A stretch of 47,590 nt of DNA from JAKEHA01 sp964560355 (GCA_964560355.1 CAZLLI010000009.1:1-47590); one strand, 5' to 3'. Counted from the first letter of the stretch, positions 7,398 through 15,929 are shown. Program-made: numbers and translations. The notes: generated by a model not told the origin, from the sequence alone.

Positions 7398-8305
7398 CCG
7401 TTAGTACCGCCGTTCCCGTTCGCGCCCGCGTTCGCGTTACGCTTTTCGAGTTCCACCACGCGTCCCCCATCCTTGAACTCGACCACATCCATGATGCTTC
7501 GCATGAGGTAGACGCCGCGCCCCGACGCGCGCAGCAAGGCCTCGCCCTGGGTGGGGTTGGCCACGCGCGAGAGGTCGAAGCCCTCGCCCTCGTCGCGCAC
7601 GCGAATGCGGAATCGATTCGGGCTCACGTAGATCTGGATGCTCACCTTCTTGTCGGCGCGCGAATCGTTGCCGTGGACGATGGCGTTGGTGATGGCTTCG
7701 TCGCACGCGAGCGGCACGTTGACGCGCGTGTCCTGGGGCGGAAATCCGAATTCCTTGAGCAGGTTCGAAATGTGGTAGTTGATGCCGAGCACGTAGGTGA
7801 GGTCGCTCGGGATCACGAAGTCCATGCGCACGCTCCCCCGCCGCATGAGGTCGGGGTGGCGCTTGAAGTTGGGGACGTTGGGAACCGCGGTCGCGATTTC
7901 GCGCCCCAGGTTGATGCGTTCGAACGGCGGCAGCAGGATCCCGTGCACGCCGATCGATTGCAGGCGCAGCGCACTCTGCTGGTCGCACTCGCCCAGCACC
8001 GCCATCAGCACGACTTGCGGGAATTCGAGGCGCAGCTTGCGCAGCGCCGGAATGTCGATGCGGTCGCCGCGAGCTTCCACCATCAGCACGAACGCGAGCG
8101 CGATGCGCTCGAACTGCGCGAGCGCCTGCGCGAGGTCGTCGATGGTGGAGAAGCGCGCCGCCGAGACGGGCGGCTCCGCGCAGGCCGCGAAAACGCGGTC
8201 GAGGTAAGCGCCGTCGGACGCGACGGCGAACACCGTGCGCTCACTTCTCATCGATGGAACGACCGGCGGCACGCCGAGGATCGAATCAGAAGACTTCTTG
8301 GCCAT
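7388..8305 (-). CDS. Pseudo-receiver fused to RsbW-like HATPase (anti-sigma-type kinase)
   Basis: 305 aa in two domains. Residues about 23-140 have the alternating beta/alpha pattern of a response-regulator receiver, but the phosphoacceptor Asp, the switch Thr and the Lys are all absent (FVLMVE, MAVLG and LLPPF at the expected places). Residues about 155-290 are a GHKL ATPase of the HATPase_c_2/RsbW type: N-box DEAITNAIVHGN, G1 box RDEGEGFD, and G2 box ASGRGVYLMRSIMD. Such domains usually bind a sigma factor or phosphorylate an anti-anti-sigma protein. A low-complexity Asn/Gly tail ends the protein. It overlaps the upstream zinc-ribbon gene by 20 nt. No sigma factor or STAS protein is encoded nearby, so the partner is unknown. 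Confidence 0.82.
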   Translation of the reverse strand: MAKKSSDSILGVPPVVPSMRSERTVFAVASDGAYLDRVFAACAEPPVSAARFSTIDDLAQALAQFERIALAFVLMVEARGDRIDIPALRKLRLEFPQVVLMAVLGECDQQSALRLQSIGVHGILLPPFERINLGREIATAVPNVPNFKRHPDLMRRGSVRMDFVIPSDLTYVLGINYHISNLLKEFGFPPQDTRVNVPLACDEAITNAIVHGNDSRADKKVSIQIYVSPNRFRIRVRDEGEGFDLSRVANPTQGEALLRASGRGVYLMRSIMDVVEFKDGGRVVELEKRNANAGANGNGGTNGHA

Positions 8306-8849
8306 CGGCCAAAATCTCGTTCAGGGCTTCCTTGAAGTAACTGGTGGACTGCGCCGCGTCGGGGCCGACCTTTTCCTTGTAGAGCTCCCACGACTTCTTG
8401 ATCTCTTCGCTGAGCGCCGTCATGAGATTTCCCTCGCGCAGGGCTTGGTCGCGGCGCTCGCGGTTGTAGTACAGGATGTCGGAGACCAGCACGCGCGCGA
8501 GTCGCTTCGCGCGATCCTCGCTCTTGCCACCGCGACCGCCCTTCGACGGTGCGGCCGGTTTGGCCGCCGGCGCCGGCGCGGGCGCCTTCGCTTGTTTCGG
8601 CATCTCGTCGTCGACTTCCAGCGGGACCGCCGCGACCGGTTTCTTGCGCGGCGCCGCGGTGGGCTCGATGTCGATGGTCGACGGTGCCGGCGCGACCCCT
8701 GCCGCCGCTCCCACCGCGACGCGTTCGCTGCGCGGCGCGAGCATGAACACGGCCGTGCACTTCGGGCAGCGGACCTTGAGCGGGCTCGCGGGAATCTTCT
8801 CTTCGGAGAGGAAGTATTTTGCAGCGCAGCTTTGGCACTGGATGATCAT
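8286..8849 (-). CDS. Zinc-ribbon (MJ0042-type) protein with conserved C-terminal domain
   Basis: About 187 aa. The N-terminus holds a four-Cys zinc ribbon, CQSCAAKYFL then CPKC, of the MJ0042 type found at the start of many myxobacterial and deltaproteobacterial regulators. A Pro/Ala/Lys linker follows, then a compact helical domain from about residue 115 (ARVLVSDILYYNRE and on to ILADGQEVF). The C-terminal domain resembles one I associate with zinc-ribbon proteins of Geobacter-like bacteria; its role is unknown. The start is the ATG at 8847-8849; a GTG one codon upstream is equally possible, both behind GGAG. It is first in a two-gene operon with the HATPase regulator. Confidence 0.75.
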   Translation of the reverse strand: MIIQCQSCAAKYFLSEEKIPASPLKVRCPKCTAVFMLAPRSERVAVGAAAGVAPAPSTIDIEPTAAPRKKPVAAVPLEVDDEMPKQAKAPAPAPAAKPAAPSKGGRGGKSEDRAKRLARVLVSDILYYNRERRDQALREGNLMTALSEEIKKSWELYKEKVGPDAAQSTSYFKEALNEILADGQEVF

Positions 8850-8852
8850 CAC

Positions 8853-9127
8853 GCATCACTCCGTCGGGAGCCGGGCCGTCGTGCCGTCGCGGTCTCCCCG
8901 CGCGCCGGATGGGGTTTCCGGGGCGAGCGGCGGGACGCCTCGGCGGCCTTCGCCGAGGGGCACCGGGGCCTTGGGAGCAACTATCACGCCAGGAAGGACC
9001 TACCGAACCGGCCGGGCCGTCCCCATCGCTACCCCACCGCACTACCGAGGCGTACAGCCTCGCGAAAGTGAGCGTTCGCGCCAACCCGGCTGCCCCGCCC
9101 CGGGCGAAATATCCCACTTCGGCTCCG
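8853..9127. other. Intergenic leader with two perfect hairpins
   Basis: No gene is supported in these 275 nt. Two perfect inverted repeats stand out: CCTCGGCG/CGCCGAGG at 8938-8958 (5-nt loop) and CGAGGC/GCCTCG at 9046-9062 (5-nt loop). On the minus strand they lie after the barrel gene and before the zinc-ribbon gene, so they may end the former or form the leader of the latter. I could match neither to a known riboswitch, and saw no convincing promoter. Confidence 0.4.
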
Positions 9128-9739
9128 CTACTGCTCCCACATGAAGCCGACGTTGAGCTGGTAATAGCTCAAGGTGAAATCGTTGCCGGCCAAACTCTCC
9201 GGCATGGGCGACCAGTTGTAACGCGCGTTGGTCACGAACCACAGTCCCGTTTGCAGCGGGATCACGACCCCCGCTTCCGGCGCGACGCCCCACTCCCACG
9301 AGTCCTCCTCGAACTCCGTGACGCCGATGCGGAACGATTGGATCAACAGGTAGCCGCCGCCGTTCACGCCGAGGTAGACGCGCGTCGAACGCTTATGCCC
9401 GAAGTACTGGTAGAGCCCCACCATGATCGGGAACGAGTTGAGGTAGCGATCCTGCGAGCCTGACACCGCGCCGAACGGGAGATCGATGGTGCTGCTAGTG
9501 CGCTCGTGAAAGACATTCCACGCCATGTAGACGCCGGCCGTCGTTCCGCCCGTGATGCGCTTGCGAAAGTCGATGCCACCGCCGATAAAGCTCACCGCGT
9601 CGGTGAACTTCTTGGTGTCCTCGACCGGGAACGACACTTGGTAGGTGCCGACCGTGAACCAATCCTGCGCGTGCGCGCGCGGCGCGAGTGTAACGGCGAG
9701 CGCCGACGCCAGCACCCAAACAGCGAGTGTGTGCTTCAT
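9128..9739 (-). CDS. Small outer-membrane beta-barrel protein
   Basis: 203 aa with a clear signal peptide (MKHTLAVWVLASALAVTLAP, cleaved after AHA before QDW). The mature part alternates residues as in an eight-stranded barrel, with aromatic girdles and a last strand ending YQLNVGFMWEQ. It looks like the OmpW/opacity-protein class of small porin-like barrels, but the family cannot be named with certainty. It lies 6 nt behind the DUF4136-type lipoprotein gene, so the two probably work at the outer membrane together. Confidence 0.7.
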   Translation of the reverse strand: MKHTLAVWVLASALAVTLAPRAHAQDWFTVGTYQVSFPVEDTKKFTDAVSFIGGGIDFRKRITGGTTAGVYMAWNVFHERTSSTIDLPFGAVSGSQDRYLNSFPIMVGLYQYFGHKRSTRVYLGVNGGGYLLIQSFRIGVTEFEEDSWEWGVAPEAGVVIPLQTGLWFVTNARYNWSPMPESLAGNDFTLSYYQLNVGFMWEQ

Positions 9740-9745
9740 CGACGC

Positions 9746-10405
9746 CTACTTCCCCTCGCCGAGGTACGGCGACTGCGCGAAGGCCTGGTTGATCCCGTCG
9801 ATGATGCGCTCTTCGACTTGCGAACCCTCCACGAGTCCGTTCAGCGCGCCCACCCACACGGTCGGGATCTTCTCCTGGGTCGAATCCGCGCGCGCGGGGT
9901 CGAGCATTTGCATGAACACGGTACCGGTGCGATAGGTGTAGATGGTGGCACCGCCGCCGTACCACGGATACCATCCCCAGCCCCAGTCGGGCGGGTATGG
10001 GTAGTACCAGCCCCAGTAACCTCCCCACGGATAGCCGCTGTAACCGACTTGGTCCGACGCGGTGATCGACACCAGCATGATCACGTCGGCGAGCGCGGGA
10101 TCGGTCTCGCGCGTAAAGCCGACGCCGTTCATGTTGGCCGCCACTTGCGCGAGAATCTCGTCGTCGAAGGCACGGCTGATGTCGTCGACGTCGCCCGTCC
10201 CCACGATGTGCAAGATGGAATCCGGCATCGCGTAGGTGGTGAGCGACGAAAAGTCTTCGGTGTCGTCGAACAACGTCACGACGACGTCGGCTTCTTCCAC
10301 CGTGAGCTGGTCGCCGGGATAACACGAGGCGAGTGCGGCGACTACGAGGATGAGCAAACCGAGCCCGAGCCAAGCGGGTCGGCCGACCCGCGGTAATGCA
10401 CGCAT
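9746..10405 (-). CDS. DUF4136-like lipoprotein
   Basis: 219 aa from the ATG at 10405, which GGAAAGGA precedes by 5 nt; longer frames upstream lack a ribosome site. The N-terminus is a lipoprotein signal with a lipobox ending ALASC, Cys28 being the lipid-modified residue. The rest matches the DUF4136 pattern: an N-terminal strand-rich part, DDEILAQVAANMNGVGF (the helix that selects the family), and a C-terminal helix VEERIIDGINQAFAQSP. Inserted at about residues 121-154 is a striking Gly/Trp/Tyr/Pro-rich stretch (seven Trp in some 30 residues). DUF4136 has no established function. It precedes the small barrel gene by 6 nt. Confidence 0.75.
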   Translation of the reverse strand: MRALPRVGRPAWLGLGLLILVVAALASCYPGDQLTVEEADVVVTLFDDTEDFSSLTTYAMPDSILHIVGTGDVDDISRAFDDEILAQVAANMNGVGFTRETDPALADVIMLVSITASDQVGYSGYPWGGYWGWYYPYPPDWGWGWYPWYGGGATIYTYRTGTVFMQMLDPARADSTQEKIPTVWVGALNGLVEGSQVEERIIDGINQAFAQSPYLGEGK

Positions 10406-10431
10406 GCGATTCCTTTCCAATGGGGACGTGG

Positions 10432-10447
10432 CGTACCGAATGGTACG
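10432..10447. repeat. Palindrome upstream of the DUF4136-type gene
   Basis: CGTACC (10432-10437) and GGTACG (10442-10447) are perfect 6-bp arms around GAAT, 27 nt before the lipoprotein start. It could be a regulator site or a leader hairpin. The 108-nt gap that holds it (10406-10513) shows no good promoter. Confidence 0.35.
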
Positions 10448-10513
10448 GGAACGCCCCCGGCGGACCAAGCAAAAAGCATGCGCGGTAAGGGGGTTGGGAG
10501 CGCGGAGGCGCGA

Positions 10514-11572
10514 CTATTCGGCGTGTCGGCGCTCGAGGTCGAGGAGCGCTTGCTTGCGCCAGCGGCCGCCACCGTAACCTCCCAGGTCGCCCGACTTGCG
10601 GCACACGCGGTGGCACGGGATCACGATGGCGACGCGGTTGGCGCCGTTGGCGGTCCCCACCGCGCGCACGGCGCCGGGCCGGCCCACGTCGTGCGCGATG
10701 GCTTCGTACGAGCGCGTCGACCCGAACGGGATCGCGCACACCGTCGCCCACACGCGCTCTTGGAACGGCGTGCCCGGTGCCGCCACCGGCACGTCGAAGC
10801 GCCGCCGCGCGCCGGCGAAGTATTCGCCGAGCTCGCGTGCCGCGCGCGCGACCACGTCGTTGCGCCCCGGGACCACCGCGGCGCCGAAGCGCCTCCGCAG
10901 CACGTCGACCTGTGTTGCCAGCATGCGGCGCGTGGCGAACTCGACCAGGCACAGCGCCGACGACGTCGCGCCCACCACCAGCGGTCCCAGCGGTGTCTCC
11001 ACCAAGTCGACTTCGATGCACTCGGTCGCGCGCGCACGCCCGGGCGAACGCCCGAACGTCTTCGCGAAGGCGTCGCGAAAACCGCTGTGCGACTCGTAGC
11101 CGTGGTCGAACACGACGTCGTCCAGGTCCGAACCCACTCGAATGTCGTGCAGCGCACCCGCCATGCGACGCGCGCGACAGTAGGCGTGGAAGGTCATGCC
11201 GAAGCGGTCGCGGAAGTAGCGCCGCACGCGCCACGGCGCGTGGCCGAGCGACGCGAGCTCGTGGTCCGACCAGCGTGCGGACGGGTCGCGGTCGACGCGC
11301 GCGAGGAGTGTGTCGACCCACGGCGGTGCCGCGCCGGCGACGCGCTCGGGCCGGCAGCGCCGGCACGGGCGAAACCCCGCGGCACTCGCGTCGGCGCCGC
11401 TCGCGAAGTACTCGACGTTGCGCGCGAGCGGCTTGCGCGCGGCGCACGACGGCACGCAGAAGACGCCGGTCGTGCGCACGCCGACCACGAAGACGCCGTC
11501 GTAGGAGGCGTCGCGCGCGTAGAACGCGCGCTCCATCTCGCGGGCGGTGGGACGCTTGGAGAGCTGATTCAT
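10514..11572 (-). CDS. ada: Ada: bifunctional alkylation-response regulator and methyltransferase
   Basis: 352 aa, close to E. coli Ada (354). The N-terminal zinc domain has Cys39, Cys43, Cys70 and Cys73, matching the four Zn ligands of E. coli Ada (38, 42, 69, 72), of which the first accepts methyl from phosphotriesters. An AraC-type helix-turn-helix region follows (about 85-180). The C-terminal half is the O6-methylguanine-DNA methyltransferase, with acceptor PCHRV at Cys320. When methylated, Ada activates alkylation-repair genes; here it stands alone with no alkA or alkB next to it. It lies 56 nt behind recG. The ATG start has no strong ribosome binding site. Confidence 0.93.
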   Translation of the reverse strand: MNQLSKRPTAREMERAFYARDASYDGVFVVGVRTTGVFCVPSCAARKPLARNVEYFASGADASAAGFRPCRRCRPERVAGAAPPWVDTLLARVDRDPSARWSDHELASLGHAPWRVRRYFRDRFGMTFHAYCRARRMAGALHDIRVGSDLDDVVFDHGYESHSGFRDAFAKTFGRSPGRARATECIEVDLVETPLGPLVVGATSSALCLVEFATRRMLATQVDVLRRRFGAAVVPGRNDVVARAARELGEYFAGARRRFDVPVAAPGTPFQERVWATVCAIPFGSTRSYEAIAHDVGRPGAVRAVGTANGANRVAIVIPCHRVCRKSGDLGGYGGGRWRKQALLDLERRHAE

Positions 11573-11628
11573 GACCGCAGTCTAGTCGAGCGCGGGACAC
11601 CCTCGCCACCGACGATTGAACGTCGATT

Positions 11629-13749
11629 TCACATCGAGAGCGACGCCGCGGCGACGTCGTCGGACCATACCGCGCGCAGGTGGGCGCGGCACAGGCGCCC
11701 GTCGGCGCCGTCCAAGCCGGGGTCGGACGCGAGCAGCGCTTTCACCGCCGCGCTGGCGCGCTCGACGAGCTCGCGGTCGCGCAGCGGGTTCGACACCCGG
11801 AAGCCGGGAACGCCGTGCTGGCGCGTGCCCAGGAATTCGCCGGGACCGCGCAGGCGCAGGTCCTCCTCCGCGATCTTGAAGCCGTCCGACTCGCGCACGA
11901 TCGCGTCCAGGCGCTCGAGCGCTTCCGGCGACGCGCCCTCGCCCACCAGCAGGAAGCAGTAGCCCTCGCGGCCGCCGCGCCCCACGCGCCCGCGCAGCTG
12001 GTGCAGCTGCGAGAGCCCGAAGCGTTCGGCGTGGTGGATGGCCATGATGGTCGCTTGCGGAACGTGCACGCCCACTTCGACGACCGTCGTCGCCACCAGC
12101 ACGCGCACGACGCCCGCGTGGAAGGCCGCCATGACTTCGTCCTTCTCGGTCATCGACATGCGCCCGTGCAGCATCGCCATGGGCACGCCCTTGAGCGCCC
12201 CCGTCGACAACTCCTTCATCGCGCTCTCGGCCGCCTCGATGTCCTGCTTCTCCGATTCTTCGATCACCGGATAGAGAAGATAGGTCTGCTCGCCCGAGGC
12301 CTGCTTGTCTTTGATGTACGCGAACATGGCTTCGCGCTTGTCGGGCGGCACCACGCGCGTCTTGATGGGCGCGCGCCCCGGCGGCATCTCGTCGATCACG
12401 GAGAGATCCAAATCGGCGTAGGCGGTGAGCGCGAGCGTGCGCGGGATCGGTGTGGCGGTCATGACGAGGATGTGCGGGTCGTCTTTCAAGAGCGCCGCGC
12501 GCTGGCGCACGCCGAAGCGGTGCTGCTCGTCGATCACGACCAGCGCGAGGCGTTTGAATGTCACGTCGGATTGAATCAGCGCGTGCGTCCCGACCACGAC
12601 TTGGATCACGCCGCTCTTCAGCTCCTCGTGCACGCGCTTCTTGTCCTGCGGCTTGAGCGATCCGATGAGCAGCGACGTGCGCACGCCCAGGCGCTCGAAC
12701 GCGGGCACGAGCGAACGGAAGTGCTGGATGGCGAGGATTTCGGTCGGGGCCATGAACGCGGCCTGGTAGCCCGCCTCGACCGCTGCGAGGAGAGCGGTCC
12801 CCGCCACCACGGTTTTGCCCGAGCCCACGTCGCCTTGCAGCAGCCGGTTCATTCCGCGCGGCGTCGCGAGGTCGCCGTGGATGTCGGCCACCACGCGCTC
12901 TTGCGCACGCGTGAGCGCGAAGGGGAGCGCTTCGAGGTAGCGGCGCTCCAAGTCGAATGCAACCTGGAGGCGAGGGCGCGCCGCTCGCTCCGCTTGGTGT
13001 CGCCGCACCACCGACAGCACGAGCTGCATGTAGAACAGCTCCTCGAGCTTCATGCGCTCGAGAGCGCGCGCTTGCAGCGCTTCGTCTTCGGGAAAGTGCA
13101 TCGCGGTGACGGCGTCGGCGCGCGACGGCAGGTCGCGCTCGGCGACCAGACGCGCGGGCAGATTCTCGCGGATGGCGTCGCGGTACACGTCGAGCGCGTG
13201 CGCGACGAGCCCGCGAAGGTAGCGCTGGCTGACGCCGCTCGTCAGGCGGTACACGGGAACGATACGGCCCGTGCGCGCTTCGGCGTCGCCGGATTCGTCG
13301 CCCAGGAACTCGAACTCGGGATTGGTCACCTGGCGCTGGCCGCGAAAGAAGGTGAGCCGGCCGCTCACGAGGACCTCGCGCCCGGGCTGCATGTGTTTCG
13401 CGAGGTAGGGCTGGTTGAACCATACCGCCTGCACGATGCCGGTGTCGTCGCCGAGTGCCGCGACCAGCAGGTTGCCGCGGCGTCGAAACGGCGATCGCTG
13501 CGTCACCGAAAGAACGCGGGCCGCGAAGGTGGCGTCGACCCCGGGCGCGAGCGACGCCACCGTGGCCAGCCGACGCCGGTCGTAATAGGTTCTCGGGAAA
13601 TGGGTTAGGAGGTCATCGACGTTCTCGATACCCATCCGGCGCAGCTGCTCGGCGCGGCTCGGCCCCACCCCGCGCACGAATTGGACCGCGTCCTCCAGCG
13701 AGCGCGCGCGGGAGGTCCGGTCGGGGCTTTGTACGCGTGGTGAAGCCAT
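11629..13749 (-). CDS. recG: ATP-dependent DNA helicase RecG
   Basis: 706 aa from the ATG at 13749, behind AAGGAA by 8 nt; an upstream in-frame start has no support. It remodels stalled replication forks and branched DNA by fork regression and branch migration. An N-terminal wedge/OB region (about 1-260) holds helix-hairpin-like VRGVGPSRAEQLRRMGI and a DNA-binding part. Superfamily-2 motifs follow: Walker A GDVGSGKT, motif II DEQH (VVIDEQHRFG), motif III TATPIPRT, and the C-terminal motifs ending in QLRGRVGRG with GPGEFLGTRQHG. All expected parts are intact. It is divergent from rpmB, and ada follows. Confidence 0.96.
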   Translation of the reverse strand: MASPRVQSPDRTSRARSLEDAVQFVRGVGPSRAEQLRRMGIENVDDLLTHFPRTYYDRRRLATVASLAPGVDATFAARVLSVTQRSPFRRRGNLLVAALGDDTGIVQAVWFNQPYLAKHMQPGREVLVSGRLTFFRGQRQVTNPEFEFLGDESGDAEARTGRIVPVYRLTSGVSQRYLRGLVAHALDVYRDAIRENLPARLVAERDLPSRADAVTAMHFPEDEALQARALERMKLEELFYMQLVLSVVRRHQAERAARPRLQVAFDLERRYLEALPFALTRAQERVVADIHGDLATPRGMNRLLQGDVGSGKTVVAGTALLAAVEAGYQAAFMAPTEILAIQHFRSLVPAFERLGVRTSLLIGSLKPQDKKRVHEELKSGVIQVVVGTHALIQSDVTFKRLALVVIDEQHRFGVRQRAALLKDDPHILVMTATPIPRTLALTAYADLDLSVIDEMPPGRAPIKTRVVPPDKREAMFAYIKDKQASGEQTYLLYPVIEESEKQDIEAAESAMKELSTGALKGVPMAMLHGRMSMTEKDEVMAAFHAGVVRVLVATTVVEVGVHVPQATIMAIHHAERFGLSQLHQLRGRVGRGGREGYCFLLVGEGASPEALERLDAIVRESDGFKIAEEDLRLRGPGEFLGTRQHGVPGFRVSNPLRDRELVERASAAVKALLASDPGLDGADGRLCRAHLRAVWSDDVAAASLSM

Positions 13750-13760
13750 GGTCAAGTTCC

Positions 13761-13790
13761 TTGCGCCCGGGGGCGCCGGTCTGGTATCGT
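13761..13790 (+). promoter_or_regulatory. Candidate rpmB promoter
   Basis: TTGCGC at 13761-13766 and TATCGT at 13785-13790 with an 18-nt spacer match the sigma-70 consensus at four of six positions each. Transcription would begin near 13797, about 50 nt before rpmB. The 98-nt gap between the divergent recG and rpmB leaves room for little else. Confidence 0.45.
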
Positions 13791-13847
13791 AAGCCAACTT
13801 TCGCCGGGTGGTCTACCGCCAGGGTCGTTTAACGGAGGTTCATTGTA

Positions 13848-14039
13848 ATGAGTCGTCGATGTGCGGTGTGCGGCAAGGGTCCCACGGTCGGTAACACCGT
13901 GAGCCACGCGCACAACTTGAACAAGCGTCGCTGGCTTCCCAACCTGCAGCGGATCAAGATCCAGCTGTCTGGGAAAGCGCAGTACGCCTACGTCTGCACC
14001 GGCTGCATTCGCACCGGAAAGATTCGCAAGGTCGTGTAA
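13848..14039 (+). CDS. rpmB: 50S ribosomal protein L28 (Cys4 form)
   Basis: 63 aa, typical length for L28, with the family start MSRRCAVCGKGPTVGNTVSH and a basic body. CAVC and CTGC provide four Cys for a zinc ribbon, so this is the metal-binding (C+) form. It is a structural protein of the large ribosomal subunit. GGAGG sits 9 nt before the ATG. The gene stands alone with its own promoter candidate and a strong terminator; its usual partner rpmG is not adjacent. Confidence 0.97.
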   Translation: MSRRCAVCGKGPTVGNTVSHAHNLNKRRWLPNLQRIKIQLSGKAQYAYVCTGCIRTGKIRKVV

Positions 14040-14070
14040 CGCGTTTCAAACGTGGTGGTTCGCGACTTCG

Positions 14071-14103
14071 CGGCCCGTCTTTCGGACGGGCCGTTTCTTT
14101 TTG
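14071..14103 (+). terminator. Intrinsic terminator of rpmB
   Basis: CGGCCCGTC (14071-14079) and GACGGGCCG (14085-14093) form a perfect 9-bp stem with a 5-nt loop, followed by a T-rich run (14094-14102). This is the clearest Rho-independent terminator in the window. Confidence 0.9.
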
Positions 14104-14267
14104 TGTGCTCGGCGCGTTGACGCTCGGGGAGAACGTGGATAGACTTTTCTTTCGAAAAGGATTCTCGATACATCGCGGCTCGTTGGTTCTGGAATAAGTC
14201 TTCCTCTTCCTGTATCCCGTTCCACGAAGTCTCGGCCGACGTTGTTTCTGGAATCCTTTTTATTTTT
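14104..14267. other. Convergent gap with a diverged 15-bp direct repeat and long-range inverted repeat
   Basis: This gap separates rpmB and the post-ftsZ TPR gene. CGTTGGTTCTGGAAT (14181-14195) and CGTTGTTTCTGGAAT (14240-14254) differ at one base. AAAAGGATTC (14155-14164) and GAATCCTTTT (14251-14260) are perfect complements that could form a long-range stem. A small hairpin, CTTTTC/GAAAAG, lies at 14144-14159. The segment is AT-richer than its surroundings and may contain the end of the division-operon transcript. Confidence 0.4.
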
Positions 14268-15914
14268 TTACGCGTCCGGAATCGGAATCTTGTCGACCGT
14301 GAGTAGCGTCCGCGCCATGACGTCGTCGGGGTGGCGCGCGACGAAACGGCGCAGCGTCGCGTCCGCATCCCTCCCGCGTCCTTCCCTGCGCAACGCAATC
14401 ACCAATCCGAATACCGCGCCCCCGTAGTCGGGGTTGATCGACGCCGCCTCCGCGTACGACGCGCGCGCGCCTTCGACGTCGCCCGACTGCATGCGCACGT
14501 CGCCGCGAATCTTGTGCAGGTCGGCGTAGTCGGGGTGCTCGGCGAGTGCGGCCGCCACGTGCGATTCCGCCGCGGCGTAGTCGCCGCCTTGGTAGCTCAA
14601 GTGCGCGAGCTTCTTGCGCGCGTCGACGTAGCTCGGGTTGATGGCGAGCGCTTCCTCGAAGCAGCGCGCGGCGGCGTCGGTGCGTCCCATCGCGCCGAGT
14701 GCGGTGCCGAGCAGGCAGCGCGCGTCGGCGTGGCGCGGCGCCGACGCCAGCACGGCTTCGAACTCGGCCGCGGCGTCGGCCCAGCGCTGATCGCGGAGTG
14801 CGTAGAGCCCGCGCTCCAAGCGCACCGCGAACAAGTCCGGCTTCAATCCCAGCGCGCGATCGAGCGATTCTCCCGCGCCCGCGGTGTCGCCGAGCGCGTA
14901 GCGCGCGAGCCCGTTCAAGTAGTGCGCCTTGGCGTAGCCGGGCGCGAGCACGAGCGACTTTTCCAGTGCGTCGCGCGCGCCGCCGAAGTCACCCAGCGCG
15001 AGTCGCGTGAGTCCGGTTTGGCAGTGAACGTCGGCGTAGCCGGGGTGCGCCGCCGACGCCCGCTCCAGCTCGGTCGCGCTCTCGGCATAGTGGCCGGCGC
15101 GAAACATGGCGACGCCGAGGTAGTAGCGCGCTTCCGCGTAGTTGGGATTGATCTCGAGCGCGCGCACAAACGATTCGATCGCACCCGCGACCTCGTCCGC
15201 CTCCATGCGCGAGAGCCCGAGGCGCGCGTGCAAGTCCGCGTAGTTCGGGTGCTCGGCGACGGTGGTCGCGAACAACGCGGCCGCGCGGTCGTAGTCGCCG
15301 ATGTTGAACGCGTTGGTCGCTTCGCGCACGGCCTCCGTGAAGCTGGAGTGGTCGGCCACGACGTCGCGCAATTCCTTGAGCGCCGGCAGGTCGAACGCGC
15401 GCGCGTCGAGCTGCTCGATCAGCAGGTTGGAAAGCGGGTGGCGCCTCTCGCGCACGAGGTCGAGCGCGCGCCCGAAGGCCTCCGACGCCTGGTCGAAGTA
15501 GCCGGCGTCGTACAGCGAGAGGCCGAGGAGGCAAAACGCCTCCGCGTATTCGGGGTTGAGATCGACCGCCCGGCGCAGGTGCTCGATGGCCGACTCGTGG
15601 TGACCCGCGCGGTGTTCGACCGCGCCGAGGTAGCACGAGAGGTCGGGGTAACGGGGGTTCTCCGCCAGTGCGACGGTGAAGTGGTGGCGCGCCTTGTCGA
15701 GCTCGCCGCGGTGGAAGTGCGCGAGCCCGAGCTTCGAGTGCGCTTCGGCGGCGTAGAACGCACCGAGCTGCGAGAACGGATTCGCGCGCCGGTGGTCCAC
15801 CAGCTCTTCCAGCACGCGCGCGGCTTCGTCGTAGTTACCTTCGTTGAACAGACGAATGCCGCGGTGGTAATGGTCGCCCGTGGCACCGCGCAGGAGCCGT
15901 GTCCAGAACGACAA
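14268..15914 (-). CDS. TPR repeat protein following ftsZ
   Basis: 548 aa made almost wholly of tetratricopeptide repeats (about 12-13 units); many end in the sequence ENPRYPDL or NPNYADL typical of TPR turns. There is no signal peptide or membrane segment, so it is probably a cytoplasmic scaffold. It lies 15 nt behind ftsZ, on the same strand and thus in the division operon, so it could be a partner of the Z-ring or of cell-wall enzymes, but no sequence feature proves this. A gap in the repeat pattern near residues 170-200 (SFTEAVREATNAFNIGD) marks two TPR blocks. Confidence 0.8.
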   Translation of the reverse strand: MSFWTRLLRGATGDHYHRGIRLFNEGNYDEAARVLEELVDHRRANPFSQLGAFYAAEAHSKLGLAHFHRGELDKARHHFTVALAENPRYPDLSCYLGAVEHRAGHHESAIEHLRRAVDLNPEYAEAFCLLGLSLYDAGYFDQASEAFGRALDLVRERRHPLSNLLIEQLDARAFDLPALKELRDVVADHSSFTEAVREATNAFNIGDYDRAAALFATTVAEHPNYADLHARLGLSRMEADEVAGAIESFVRALEINPNYAEARYYLGVAMFRAGHYAESATELERASAAHPGYADVHCQTGLTRLALGDFGGARDALEKSLVLAPGYAKAHYLNGLARYALGDTAGAGESLDRALGLKPDLFAVRLERGLYALRDQRWADAAAEFEAVLASAPRHADARCLLGTALGAMGRTDAAARCFEEALAINPSYVDARKKLAHLSYQGGDYAAAESHVAAALAEHPDYADLHKIRGDVRMQSGDVEGARASYAEAASINPDYGGAVFGLVIALRREGRGRDADATLRRFVARHPDDVMARTLLTVDKIPIPDA

Positions 15915-15929
15915 CCGTCCCTCCGTTCG

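Noticed and set aside
14460..14470. Alternating CG runs such as CGCGCGCGCGC, possible Z-DNA
   Set aside because: Such runs are scattered through coding sequence because of the base composition and codon use; no special site is implied.
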